Source: HyVt-337 sp964428895 (GTDB lineage Bacteria; Planctomycetota; Phycisphaerae; SM23-33). From it: a stretch of DNA of 5,457 bases. Of the stretch, positions 1 through 5,266 are shown piece after piece (position 1 is the stretch's first letter; every line of letters starts with the position of its first letter). The stretch covers positions 1-5,457 of the forward strand of contig CAYRZU010000130.1 in assembly GCA_964428895.1 (NCBI GenBank), given 5' to 3'. A program made the translations under genes and the position numbers. The notes under the pieces are model-generated. The model saw only the letters and a program-made list of their open reading frames with translations, made no database searches and was not told where the DNA came from.

Positions 1-1
1 C

Positions 2-847
2 GGCTACAGAAAGAGGTTAATGAGAGAAAAAAAAGTGCTTTGCGGAATAGCTGCCACGGTCACGGGCAACATCCAGGCCCGCGACGACGTCGACCTGACC
101 AAGAACGCGTTCGTCACGGGGAGCGTGCTGGCCGACGACGATATCTACCTGGGAGACGGCACCACCGTTTACGGCGACGCCAGCCCCGGCACCGGCGGCC
201 AGTTGAGCCTGGGCGCCAACGTCACCATCACCGGATCGACCGACCCGTTGGATAAGACCTTCGCGGATTTCTCGATCGCCGGCGTGCCGTCCAAACCCTC
301 CAAGCCCAAGGCCGGCAAGAACAACGTCTACGGCTCGGCCGAGAGCGTGACCAGCCTGGACCCGGGCAAGTACAAGAACGTCTCCTTCGACCGCGACAGT
401 GTGTTGAATCTCGCCGCCGGTGAATACACCTTCAAGAGCTTCTGGATGGACAAGCGCGGCGTGGTCAACGTCGACACCAGCAGCGGCGACGTCACCATCA
501 ACATTCGTAGCGGCTTCGACACCGGCGAATACGTCCAGTTCAATCCCAACGGAGCCGGCAAGGTCATCATTAACGTCTGGGGCAACGATGGCGCCTATCT
601 GGGCAAGAGCAATATCATGAAGGCCAATGTCTTCGTCTGGGATGGCGTCTTCGGGGCGGAAAGAGACTTGGTTTTCTACGGAACGATTCTGGCCAAGAAC
701 GACATCACCATCGCCGAAGGCGGCGTGCTGTACTACTCCCAGGGCGAAGGCGGCTACCAGCCCGCCGTCCCCGAACCGGCCACGGCCATTATTATCCTCG
801 CCGGCGCCGGCATCCTGCTGCGACGCCGCCGAAGCCGCCACACCTAG
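2..847 (+). CDS. PEP-CTERM sorting domain protein with beta-strand repeats, probably 5'-partial
   Basis: Likely an exported surface or extracellular protein. Numbered from the first in-frame ATG (position 20), residues 250-255 are VPEPAT, followed by a hydrophobic segment AIIILAGAGILL (256-267) and RRRRSR (268-273). This is the tripartite PEP-CTERM signal, which in known systems is processed by an exosortase-type enzyme at the inner membrane. The passenger (about 15-240) is rich in short G/D/N-containing strands such as VTGNIQARDDVDL, VTGSVLADDDIYLGDG and FYGTILAKNDITIAEG, suggesting a right-handed beta-helix or bactofilin-like fold (inference). PEP-CTERM proteins normally have a signal peptide, but the ATG at 20 is followed by no hydrophobic stretch. 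The frame is open to the window edge, and AGAGG at 12-16 lies only 3 nt from the ATG. I therefore treat the gene as truncated by the window. It ends with TAG and converges on the phosphatase gene 74 bases away. Substrate or partners are unknown. Confidence 0.8.
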   Translation, partial: GYRKRLMREKKVLCGIAATVTGNIQARDDVDLTKNAFVTGSVLADDDIYLGDGTTVYGDASPGTGGQLSLGANVTITGSTDPLDKTFADFSIAGVPSKPSKPKAGKNNVYGSAESVTSLDPGKYKNVSFDRDSVLNLAAGEYTFKSFWMDKRGVVNVDTSSGDVTINIRSGFDTGEYVQFNPNGAGKVIINVWGNDGAYLGKSNIMKANVFVWDGVFGAERDLVFYGTILAKNDITIAEGGVLYYSQGEGGYQPAVPEPATAIIILAGAGILLRRRRSRHT

Positions 848-921
848 CAGCGGCATGTCGCGAACACACCTCTAGCCGGGCCCCAGCGATCGAATGCTCT
901 CGCGCCACCGATTTCCTGGCG

Positions 922-1767
922 CTAGACGTCCCCCCTGGGCAACTTGGCCCGCCCTCCCATCACAAGCGTGTTGATGGCCTTGGCGACGCCGTCGGCGTCG
1001 TTGGTGTCGGTGACGTAGTCGGCCGCGGCCAGCACTTCCGGCGGGCTGTTGGCCATCGCCACACCAATACCGGCCCAGGTGAGCATTTCGATGTCGTTGG
1101 CGTTATCGCCAATGGCCATCACCTGCTCGCGCGGAATCCCCAACTCACCGGCCACCGTCTTAAGGGCTCGGCCCTTGGAGACCGTCGGATGGGTGATCTG
1201 CAGCAGTTCCTTCTCGGTCTGCATCACCGAAATCTGATAGCGATACTCCTTGGCAATGCGCTTGCCCAGAGGCAACATTTCCTCGCCGGCGCCCAGCAGA
1301 AGCAGCTTGGTGACGGCCCGGTTGAGCCACTGGTCCATGGGAGCGACCACGTCCGGCCGGAACAGCCGCCCGGTCTGGGTCACGTAGATCGAGTCGACGC
1401 GATCGGTGTACCACTGATCGAGCACCTCGGCCGAGACCAACACGTTGGGCAGTTCGTTCCGGGCCAAGTCGGCAATCCCCCGTGCGACCGACCCGGCCAG
1501 CGGCGTATGCAGCAGCACCCGTTGGCTGGGCGGATCCAGCACCAACGCGCCGTTGTAGTTGATCATCGGGGTGTCCAGCCCGAGTTGATCGTAGAAGGGA
1601 CGGACCGACCGTGGCGGCCGAGCCGTTGCCAACACCACGTGCACATTCTTGGCCTTGTTGACCGTGCGCACAATGGCCTCGGTGGCGGTGCTGACCTCGT
1701 TGGCCGAGTTCAACAGCGTCCCGTCCAGATCGATTCCAACCAAATGAATCCGCGGGGTCGGCGGCAT
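922..1767 (-). CDS. Cof-type HAD-superfamily hydrolase (predicted sugar- or nucleotide-phosphate phosphatase)
   Basis: Cytoplasmic Mg-dependent phosphatase of the HAD superfamily, Cof/YidA-like (C2B cap) subfamily. These enzymes hydrolyse small phosphorylated metabolites such as sugar phosphates, or flavin and PLP precursors; the exact substrate cannot be read from sequence. Numbered from the ATG at 1767, motif I is GIDLDGTLLN with nucleophile D13 and acid D15; motif II is the threonine of VVLATARP (T48); the motif III lysine is in VSKGRAL (K198); motif IV is GDNANDIEML (D221 and D225, Mg ligands). The cap lies between, roughly residues 80-190. The length of 281 residues is typical of the family and all catalytic residues are present. 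I prefer ATG 1767 over the in-frame TTG at 1773 because AAGGTAGGG sits 7 nt upstream of the ATG but only 1 nt from the TTG. The gene seems monocistronic. Confidence 0.93.
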   Translation of the reverse strand: MPPTPRIHLVGIDLDGTLLNSANEVSTATEAIVRTVNKAKNVHVVLATARPPRSVRPFYDQLGLDTPMINYNGALVLDPPSQRVLLHTPLAGSVARGIADLARNELPNVLVSAEVLDQWYTDRVDSIYVTQTGRLFRPDVVAPMDQWLNRAVTKLLLLGAGEEMLPLGKRIAKEYRYQISVMQTEKELLQITHPTVSKGRALKTVAGELGIPREQVMAIGDNANDIEMLTWAGIGVAMANSPPEVLAAADYVTDTNDADGVAKAINTLVMGGRAKLPRGDV

Positions 1768-1774
1768 GGACAAA

Positions 1775-1783
1775 CCCTACCTT
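1775..1783 (-). promoter_or_regulatory. Shine-Dalgarno that fixes the HAD hydrolase start
   Basis: On the minus strand AAGGTAGGG lies 7 nt before ATG 1767. It is too close (1 nt) to serve the in-frame TTG at 1773, so it favours the shorter 281-residue protein. Confidence 0.6.
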
Positions 1784-1814
1784 ACGACGTATCGCATCCA
1801 GCGAGTCTACCCAC

Positions 1815-1822
1815 AGTATATA
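1815..1822 (-). promoter_or_regulatory. Possible -10 element of the HAD hydrolase gene
   Basis: The minus strand reads TATATACT, containing a good -10 match (TATACT), about 48 bases upstream of the ATG at 1767. That would give a leader of about 40 nt. The hexamer 17 bp further upstream is AATACA, a poor -35 match, so the assignment rests on the -10 and its position only. Confidence 0.3.
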
Positions 1823-1880
1823 CGGCTTGTGGCCCTGTGTATTGGACGCATCTTCGGCCGATTCATTCATCGGCGCAACG

Positions 1881-1917
1881 AAAAGGCCGCGCCCAGCCTT
1901 TCGGGCGGGCGGGCCTC
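1881..1917 (-). terminator. Rho-independent terminator of the sigma-factor gene
   Basis: GC-rich hairpin 35 bases downstream of the sigma-factor stop codon. AGGCC (1884-1888) pairs with GGCCT (1912-1916), CGCCC (1890-1894) with GGGCG (1907-1911), and an inner GCC (1896-1898) with GGC (1904-1906), leaving a small TTTCG-containing loop; G1889 and A1895 are bulged. Read on the minus strand the stem is followed by TTTT (complement of 1881-1884). The other strand has no clean T-run. The hairpin separates the sigma factor from the HAD gene transcriptionally. Confidence 0.75.
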
Positions 1918-1951
1918 TTCTCGGACCAACCAGTCGTTCTTCCGTTGAGGA

Positions 1952-2881
1952 TCAAGCGGCCAGGTAGTCTCGATCCAAGACCACCCGCAGCTTGTCCAGC
2001 GCGCTGTTTTGAAGCTGACGGACGCGCTCGTTGGTCAGGCCCACCATACGGCCGACCTCGGCCAGCGTGTGCTTCTTCCCGGCGTCGTTCAACGCGAATC
2101 GTTCGCGGACGATGGTCTGCTCCACGTCACTCAACTGGGCCCGATTGCGGGTCAGTACCTCATGCAGACTCTCCAGTGAGTAATCGTGCTGGTAGTCGTG
2201 CTTGATGTCTTCCTGGTCGGATCGCTCCAGGTCCGGATCGAACTCGGTCGGGAAATGGTTGCGATAGCGGCCGGTCTTGCTGGCCAGGCGATTGAAGCTC
2301 TTGAGGATCGCGCGGCAGGCGTACGTCGAGAACTTGAAGCCCCGCGAGACGTCGAACTTCTCGATGCTTCGCAGCAAGGCCATGTTGCCTTCACTGATCA
2401 TCTCGGTGAATTCGACGTTGGGGATCCGGGTCCGGCGCCCCATGGCCAACACCAAGGCCATGTTCGCGTTGACCAGATCGTCCTGAGCTTCCTGGGCCCG
2501 GGCATACCACAACACGATCTGCTTGGCCCGCCCCAGGGCCACCCGCCGCCGTTGGGCCGTCAGCAACTGGGCCAGGCGGCACTTGGCGTAGTTGTACCGC
2601 AGGAACAGATGCACTTCCTCGGCCGGCTTCAGCGCGGTGCGATGCTTGATGACTACATGAAGATCCTCAAGGACCTCGGGGAAATGTGTCCACCGCGGCA
2701 CATCCACGGCCGAGGCTTCTCCGAAGAGTCGGTTCTCGATGTCGGCCTGTTCGAACGACGCATGATTGACGAAGTCCACCGTCTCGGGGACTTGGTAATA
2801 CGACTCCGCGGCCTCCGTGCCCAGCGATGTCACTAATCGCTTGCTGAATGCTTGTCTGGATGTCTTTGTTGCGCTAACCAT
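1952..2881 (-). CDS. Divergent RNA polymerase sigma factor, sigma-70 family
   Basis: A 309-residue sigma-70 family factor that would direct core RNA polymerase to a promoter class. Residues 85-107 (KPAEEVHLFLRYNYAKCRL) resemble region 1.2. Residues 132-198 are region 2, including FTEMISEGNMALLRSIEKFD (2.2, core binding) and SRGFKFSTYACRAILKSF (2.3/2.4, DNA melting and -10 recognition). Residues 248-303 are region 4, with the -35-binding helix-turn-helix HTLAEVGRMVGLTNERVRQLQNSALDKLR. The usual WWIRQ after FSTYA is replaced by CRAIL. No canonical region 3 is recognisable between about 200 and 247, where a charged linker rich in D, E, H and Y lies. Residues 1-84 match nothing I recognise. This is too long for an ECF factor and unlike housekeeping RpoD, so it is probably an alternative factor. 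The start is supported by AAGGGA 7 nt before the ATG. A leader over 100 bases and a strong terminator bracket it as a single-gene unit. Its regulon is unknown. Confidence 0.92.
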   Translation of the reverse strand: MVSATKTSRQAFSKRLVTSLGTEAAESYYQVPETVDFVNHASFEQADIENRLFGEASAVDVPRWTHFPEVLEDLHVVIKHRTALKPAEEVHLFLRYNYAKCRLAQLLTAQRRRVALGRAKQIVLWYARAQEAQDDLVNANMALVLAMGRRTRIPNVEFTEMISEGNMALLRSIEKFDVSRGFKFSTYACRAILKSFNRLASKTGRYRNHFPTEFDPDLERSDQEDIKHDYQHDYSLESLHEVLTRNRAQLSDVEQTIVRERFALNDAGKKHTLAEVGRMVGLTNERVRQLQNSALDKLRVVLDRDYLAA

Positions 2882-2994
2882 GGTTGATTCCCTTTTTCTG
2901 CGTGCGGCGAGCTAACCACACTCGAACGGCTTGTTGTTCCCTTTGATTGTCAAATAGACCTTATTCGGTCCTGTCCTTTACTCTTATTCTGTAT

Positions 2995-3032
2995 AACCCG
3001 TACTTCTTTTCAAGTATAAAGTGGGTTTTTTT
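2995..3032 (+). terminator. Terminator-like hairpin with no gene assigned to it
   Basis: AACCC (2995-2999) and ACTT (3002-3005), separated by a 2-nt bulge, pair with AAGT (3019-3022) and GGGTT (3023-3027). Plus-strand T residues run from 3026 to 3032. The form fits an intrinsic terminator on the plus strand, but the stem is weak in GC and no plus-strand gene lies upstream. It could also be a chance structure in the AT-rich leader of the sigma-factor gene. Confidence 0.35.
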
Positions 3033-3067
3033 GCTACGGAATCAACATCGATGCGGCCCCAGGGAGT

Positions 3068-3134
3068 CGCTCGGACGCAGCGCCTCTGCAACTACTCGTA
3101 ACACAAGGCGTTGCATGTTCCTGCCGTCCGAGCG
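3068..3134. repeat. 67-base interrupted palindrome with competing inner stems
   Basis: CGCTCGGACG (3068-3077) is perfectly inverted as CGTCCGAGCG (3125-3134). The stem extends by CAG (3078-3080) with CTG (3121-3123) over one bulged C. Inside, CGCCT (3081-3085) can pair with AGGCG (3106-3110), and TGCAAC (3087-3092) with GTTGCA (3110-3115). These two inner pairings interleave, so they form alternatives or a pseudoknot. No T-run follows on either strand. It could be a structured 3' end of the enolase-family mRNA, a small RNA, or a dispersed palindromic repeat. Confidence 0.5.
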
Positions 3135-3209
3135 TCGCAGCCGATGGGTTGGGGAAATAGTACACGGCTGACGGGGTTTGGGACCGGCCACCCAAGGCCA
3201 CGAGACAGC

Positions 3210-4370
3210 CTACGCCGTCAGCGTAGCCACGCGTTGGCCGAACTGGCCCAGCTTGGCTGGGTCGACCGTCACCCCTAGATTGCTGATCGTCAGTGGCTTG
3301 AGGCGTCCCCCATAGCCGAATGTCAACGTGCGAGTTGTAATGTCCCCTCGCAACGCCCACCGCCCGTAGTTGCCCTCGACGAACCGTGGGCCCGGGCCCA
3401 GGCGAAGCATGCACCGCTGGGCGGCCGAGAGAAGACTGCTCTGACCGGCCGCACAGCCGACCACGAACGTCACGCCATTCCGGGCCGCCAACTGGGCCAG
3501 CCGGAGCGACCGGACCAGTCCCCCGTTCTTGCAGAGGCGGATGTTCCACCAGATATCGTGCGGCTCGGCCAGTAGGATCTCGGCGTCTGCTTCGGTCAGC
3601 AACGATTCATCCGCAATCAGCGGCAGCGAGCACGTGCGTGACAGGTCCACCAGTTCCTGGGCCGCACAGTAGATCGGTTGCTCCACCGCGCAGATGCCCA
3701 AGGCCTTCAGAGCCGTGACGCGCTGCGGCGTTTCATCGGCCGACCACTGGCCGTTAACGTCGACCCGCAGCGTGGACGTGCCCTCGGCCAGGCCCTTGCC
3801 GAGTTGGCGCCGAGCCGCCTGGATGACGCCGGCGTCGTGAGTTTCGTCGTCGGACAGCTTCATCTTGAAGTGGTCAATGCCGTACCACTGCATCAGGTGG
3901 ATGTGTCGGCCGGTCTTGCGGCGCGGGCGCTGCCCCAGCACCCCCGAGACGGGCACGTCGATCTCGCGCCGCATCTGCGTTCGGCCCGACAGCGCCTGCA
4001 GCACGTCCGAAGCGATCTCGGTTTCATCATCGAACAATCGACGCACGCAGGCCAAGTCGAACGCGCACAGCGCCGCGTTGATGCAGCGCCCTTCATACAG
4101 ATTGGGCATCAGGGGCTCAGGATCGGGCGAAAGGGTCTGCCCCGCCCAGCGAGGCCAGATGACGGTCTGCAGGTCCTCGATCACCGACTCGGTCGATTCG
4201 CCGGTGATGGTTTCCCGGGCCAGGGCCTCTCCCCAGCCGACATGGCCATCCTCGAACTGGACCCCTACCACCACCGCCTCGGCCGCCGCCGGCGCGGCCG
4301 GCGCGCGCTTGGCGCGGCGCAAGGGCAAGGTGGTTCGATAGATCTCCAGGCGTGTGGGGCGAATGATCAT
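3210..4370 (-). CDS. Enolase-superfamily enzyme, muconate-lactonizing subgroup (dipeptide epimerase or o-succinylbenzoate synthase-like)
   Basis: A 386-residue cytoplasmic, Mg-dependent enzyme that would abstract a proton alpha to a carboxylate, leading to epimerisation, racemisation or elimination. The N-terminal capping domain is about 1-130, including VGVQFEDGHVGWGEAL (35-50), the usual GWGE signature. In the barrel the subgroup's residues are all present: HFKMKL with catalytic lysine K171 (KxK), VDVNGQW with metal ligand D204, AVEQPI with E230, IADESLL with D254, and RLCKNGG with second catalytic lysine K281. The family includes o-succinylbenzoate synthase, L-Ala-D/L-Glu epimerase, muconate cycloisomerase and N-acylamino acid racemase. 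I cannot choose among them, and no menaquinone or peptidoglycan-recycling gene lies alongside. The length fits the family. The start ATG is preceded by GGAAGG at 8 nt (4379-4384). The gene is read away from the tRNA-Glu gene. Confidence 0.9.
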   Translation of the reverse strand: MIIRPTRLEIYRTTLPLRRAKRAPAAPAAAEAVVVGVQFEDGHVGWGEALARETITGESTESVIEDLQTVIWPRWAGQTLSPDPEPLMPNLYEGRCINAALCAFDLACVRRLFDDETEIASDVLQALSGRTQMRREIDVPVSGVLGQRPRRKTGRHIHLMQWYGIDHFKMKLSDDETHDAGVIQAARRQLGKGLAEGTSTLRVDVNGQWSADETPQRVTALKALGICAVEQPIYCAAQELVDLSRTCSLPLIADESLLTEADAEILLAEPHDIWWNIRLCKNGGLVRSLRLAQLAARNGVTFVVGCAAGQSSLLSAAQRCMLRLGPGPRFVEGNYGRWALRGDITTRTLTFGYGGRLKPLTISNLGVTVDPAKLGQFGQRVATLTA

Positions 4371-4445
4371 CGCAGGCGCCTTCCATGGCCACGCGCCGGG
4401 CCAGTCCCTGCCGGCCGGCGACTTGGCCGTTAAGTCTACGTCCCC

Positions 4446-4485
4446 GCCTCGGCAAATGCCACCGCCTCATTCGGACTGCCGAGGC
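4446..4485. repeat. Perfect 9-bp inverted repeat in the divergent region
   Basis: GCCTCGGCA (4446-4454) is exactly inverted as TGCCGAGGC (4477-4485) across a 22-nt gap. Arm centres are 31 bp apart, about three helical turns. It lies about 76 bases upstream of the enolase-family start and next to a second dyad with the same TCGGC core. It may be an operator, or a hairpin in the enolase-family mRNA leader. Confidence 0.5.
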
Positions 4486-4486
4486 T

Positions 4487-4516
4487 GATCGGCCCTTGAC
4501 CGCTCCAGGGCCGATC
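4487..4516. promoter_or_regulatory. Perfect 9-bp dyad enclosing the tRNA-Glu -35 element (possible operator)
   Basis: GATCGGCCC (4487-4495) is exactly inverted as GGGCCGATC (4508-4516). The 12-nt gap contains the -35 hexamer TTGACC, and the right arm ends two bases before the -10. Arm centres are 21 bp apart, two helical turns, as expected for a dimeric regulator. Because it lies upstream of the expected transcription start it would act as DNA, not as RNA structure, for the tRNA transcript. Confidence 0.5.
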
Positions 4517-4524
4517 GCTAAGAT
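4496..4524 (+). promoter_or_regulatory. Promoter of tRNA-Glu
   Basis: -35 TTGACC (4496-4501), 17-bp spacer, -10 TAAGAT (4519-4524): a close match to the housekeeping sigma-70 consensus with ideal spacing. Transcription would start near 4531, giving a 5' leader of roughly 77 nt ahead of the tRNA, to be removed by RNase P. The leader holds a 7-bp hairpin (CCCGCGA 4543-4549 with TTGCGGG 4553-4559). Confidence 0.7.
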
Positions 4525-4607
4525 TTGCAGCCTACCAGGACTCCCGCGACTGTTGCGGGCTAGGCCGACCAACGTGACTAGCTGTTTCACGCTGCGACGC
4601 ACACGAC

Positions 4608-4680
4608 GCCCCTATCGTCTAGTGGCCTAGGATATCAGGTTCTCATCCTGGAGACCGGGGTTCGACTCCCCGTAGGGGTG
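4608..4680 (+). tRNA. tRNA-Glu (anticodon CUC)
   Basis: A complete 73-base cloverleaf. The acceptor stem is GCCCCTA (4608-4614) with TAGGGGT (4673-4679), its first pair a G-U. The D-arm region CGTCTAGTGGCCTAGGA is typical of tRNA-Glu. The anticodon stem is TCAGG (4635-4639) with CCTGG (4647-4651), and the loop TTCTCAT (4640-4646) has anticodon CTC at 4642-4644, which reads GAG. The T stem is CGGGG/CCCCG around TTCGACT, and the discriminator base is G4680. The 3' CCA is not encoded and must be added after transcription. It has its own promoter and terminator, so it is a single-gene unit. Confidence 0.95.
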
Positions 4681-4689
4681 TTGAGATTA

Positions 4690-4740
4690 GGCCGTCGTAG
4701 CAGGCTTTTCGAGGCCTGTTGCGGCGGCCGCTCTTTTTCT
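4690..4740 (+). terminator. Rho-independent terminator of tRNA-Glu
   Basis: A 16-bp uninterrupted stem (4690-4705 with 4714-4729, including three G-U pairs) and an 8-nt loop TTTTCGAG, followed by T5 at 4734-4738. It begins 9 bases after the tRNA. The minus strand lacks a T-run after the stem, so it mainly serves the tRNA, although it also lies just beyond the end of the convergent helix-turn-helix gene. Confidence 0.85.
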
Positions 4741-4761
4741 GTCACCATCATTGTAACCATT

Positions 4762-4959
4762 TCAGCAGATCGGGCGCTCTTGTTCGCAAGCCTTTTGGAT
4801 CAGCTTATCCACGCTCGATTGGCGGAATAGCCGCTTGCCCCCGATCCGCGTCTCTTGGAGCCCAGAAGCCTTCAAACCGTCCACCCGTCGATAAAAAGTC
4901 GAGCGGTCGATCCTCAGCACGTCCAGCAGCTCCCCCATAGTCAGTAAACGTTCAGCCAT
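4762..4959 (-). CDS. Small helix-turn-helix DNA-binding protein, AlpA/excisionase-like
   Basis: A 65-residue DNA-binding protein. Residues 5-26 (LLTMGELLDVLRIDRSTFYRRV) have the pattern of the MerR-like helix-turn-helix found in AlpA regulators and phage or transposon excisionases (HTH_17 style). This is followed by a wing-like TRIGGKRLFRQSSVDKLI (37-54), matching the family's usual rigG-R-f--s-vd-li ending. Small size without an effector domain is normal for these proteins. They act as transcription regulators or as directionality factors for an integrase. The start ATG is preceded by a GGA-containing stretch (AGGACGGA), a modest ribosome site. It converges on the tRNA-Glu gene, about 20 bases beyond the tRNA terminator. 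No integrase is in the window, so its role in excision is inference. Confidence 0.8.
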   Translation of the reverse strand: MAERLLTMGELLDVLRIDRSTFYRRVDGLKASGLQETRIGGKRLFRQSSVDKLIQKACEQERPIC

Positions 4960-5064
4960 AGATGGTCCGTCCTACCCCTTAGGTTTGCGTGATTGAAACT
5001 CCGAACGATAAGCCCCTGCGCCCCCTGCCCCGTGAAGGGCAAGAGGACGCATGGGGAGCTGGTG

Positions 5065-5220
5065 CTACGCCGTGCCCTCATCGGGCGTGGCGTGGACCTC
5101 GAAGACATAGCCCGTCCGCGTGTTGGTCACGGGCTGGGTTTGGGCGCCGTAGCAGACTGCGAAGATGTCGCCAACCGTAGTTGACGCGCCGCCCGAAGAC
5201 GGCAAGTAGGCCGACGCCCG
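5065..5220 (-). pseudogene. C-terminal remnant of an unidentified protein
   Basis: The minus strand has a 51-codon open stretch ending in TAG, running from RASAYLPSSGG through TTVGDIFAVCYGA and TRTGYVFEVHA to PDEGTA. It is bounded upstream by TGA (5221-5223), with no ATG; only a TTG at 5203-5205 could start it. About four fifths of the codons end in G or C, and the amino-acid order looks protein-like, unlike the Arg/Pro/Ala-rich shadows around it. I read it as the tail of a degraded gene. The family is not recognised. Confidence 0.4.
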
Positions 5221-5232
5221 TCAACCTACTTG
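5203..5232. repeat. Inverted repeat overlapping a second one
   Basis: CAAGTAGG (5203-5210) is exactly inverted as CCTACTTG (5225-5232) over a 14-nt loop. GTTGACG (5180-5186) is exactly inverted as CGTCAAC (5219-5225), and this second pairing interleaves with the first. Both fall at the upstream limit of the 5065-5220 fragment. No T-run follows. Confidence 0.4.
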
Positions 5233-5266
5233 GGGTCGCCTCTGCCAAGGACACCCGGCGTCCAAG

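Larger units (their letters stand above)
2882..3209. other. Gene-free 328-base region between the sigma-factor and enolase-family genes
   Basis: No convincing gene. The part nearest the sigma gene (about 2935-3032) is noticeably AT-richer than its surroundings and should hold that gene's promoter. The minus strand shows TATACA (2990-2995) and TATACT (3013-3018) as -10-like hexamers, and TTGACA (2948-2953) and TTGAAA (3008-3013) as -35-like hexamers, but no pair has an acceptable 16-18 bp spacing. The middle holds a terminator-like hairpin on the plus strand (2995-3032) and a 67-base palindromic structure (3068-3134). No terminator with a T-run is visible just downstream of the enolase-family stop; only a 6-bp hairpin (CTACGC/GCGTAG, 3210-3226) overlaps that stop codon. 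Confidence 0.6.

Noticed and set aside
17..856. Long minus-strand frame of 279 residues opposite the PEP-CTERM gene
   Set aside because: It is Gly/Ala/Val/Asp-rich with no domain, whereas the plus strand carries a clear PEP-CTERM tail; it is the antisense shadow of that gene.
902..922. 6-bp hairpin GCGCCA/TGGCGC between the two convergent genes at the left
   Set aside because: Short stem, 9-nt loop and no T-run on either strand, so not supportable as a terminator.
1189..2205. Plus-strand frame of 338 residues crossing the HAD gene, the intergenic gap and the sigma-factor gene
   Set aside because: It runs antisense to two well-supported genes and through a terminator, and its composition (Arg, Pro, Gly, His) is typical of a GC-rich shadow frame.
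2948..2953. Consensus -35 hexamer TTGACA on the minus strand upstream of the sigma-factor gene
   Set aside because: No TA-rich -10 lies 15-19 bp downstream; the positions expected for it read GCCGTT-like sequence.
3068..3134. Integron attC site
   Set aside because: The size and inner GTTGCA/TGCAAC pair are suggestive, but the outer ends are not the conserved RYYYAAC/GTTRRRY boxes and no integron cassette surrounds it.
2947..3171. Possible 74-residue plus-strand gene from a TTG start
   Set aside because: There is no ribosome site, it runs through the terminator-like hairpin and the palindrome, and its composition is not protein-like.
3678..4433. Plus-strand frame of 251 residues opposite the enolase-family gene
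   Set aside because: The minus strand shows all enolase-superfamily catalytic motifs; this frame has none and is a shadow.
5013..5042. Partial copy of the tRNA-Glu 3' end as an attachment site
   Set aside because: Only short C- and G-runs (CCCCGTG...AGGG) resemble the tRNA end; there is no continuous match long enough to be an att duplication.
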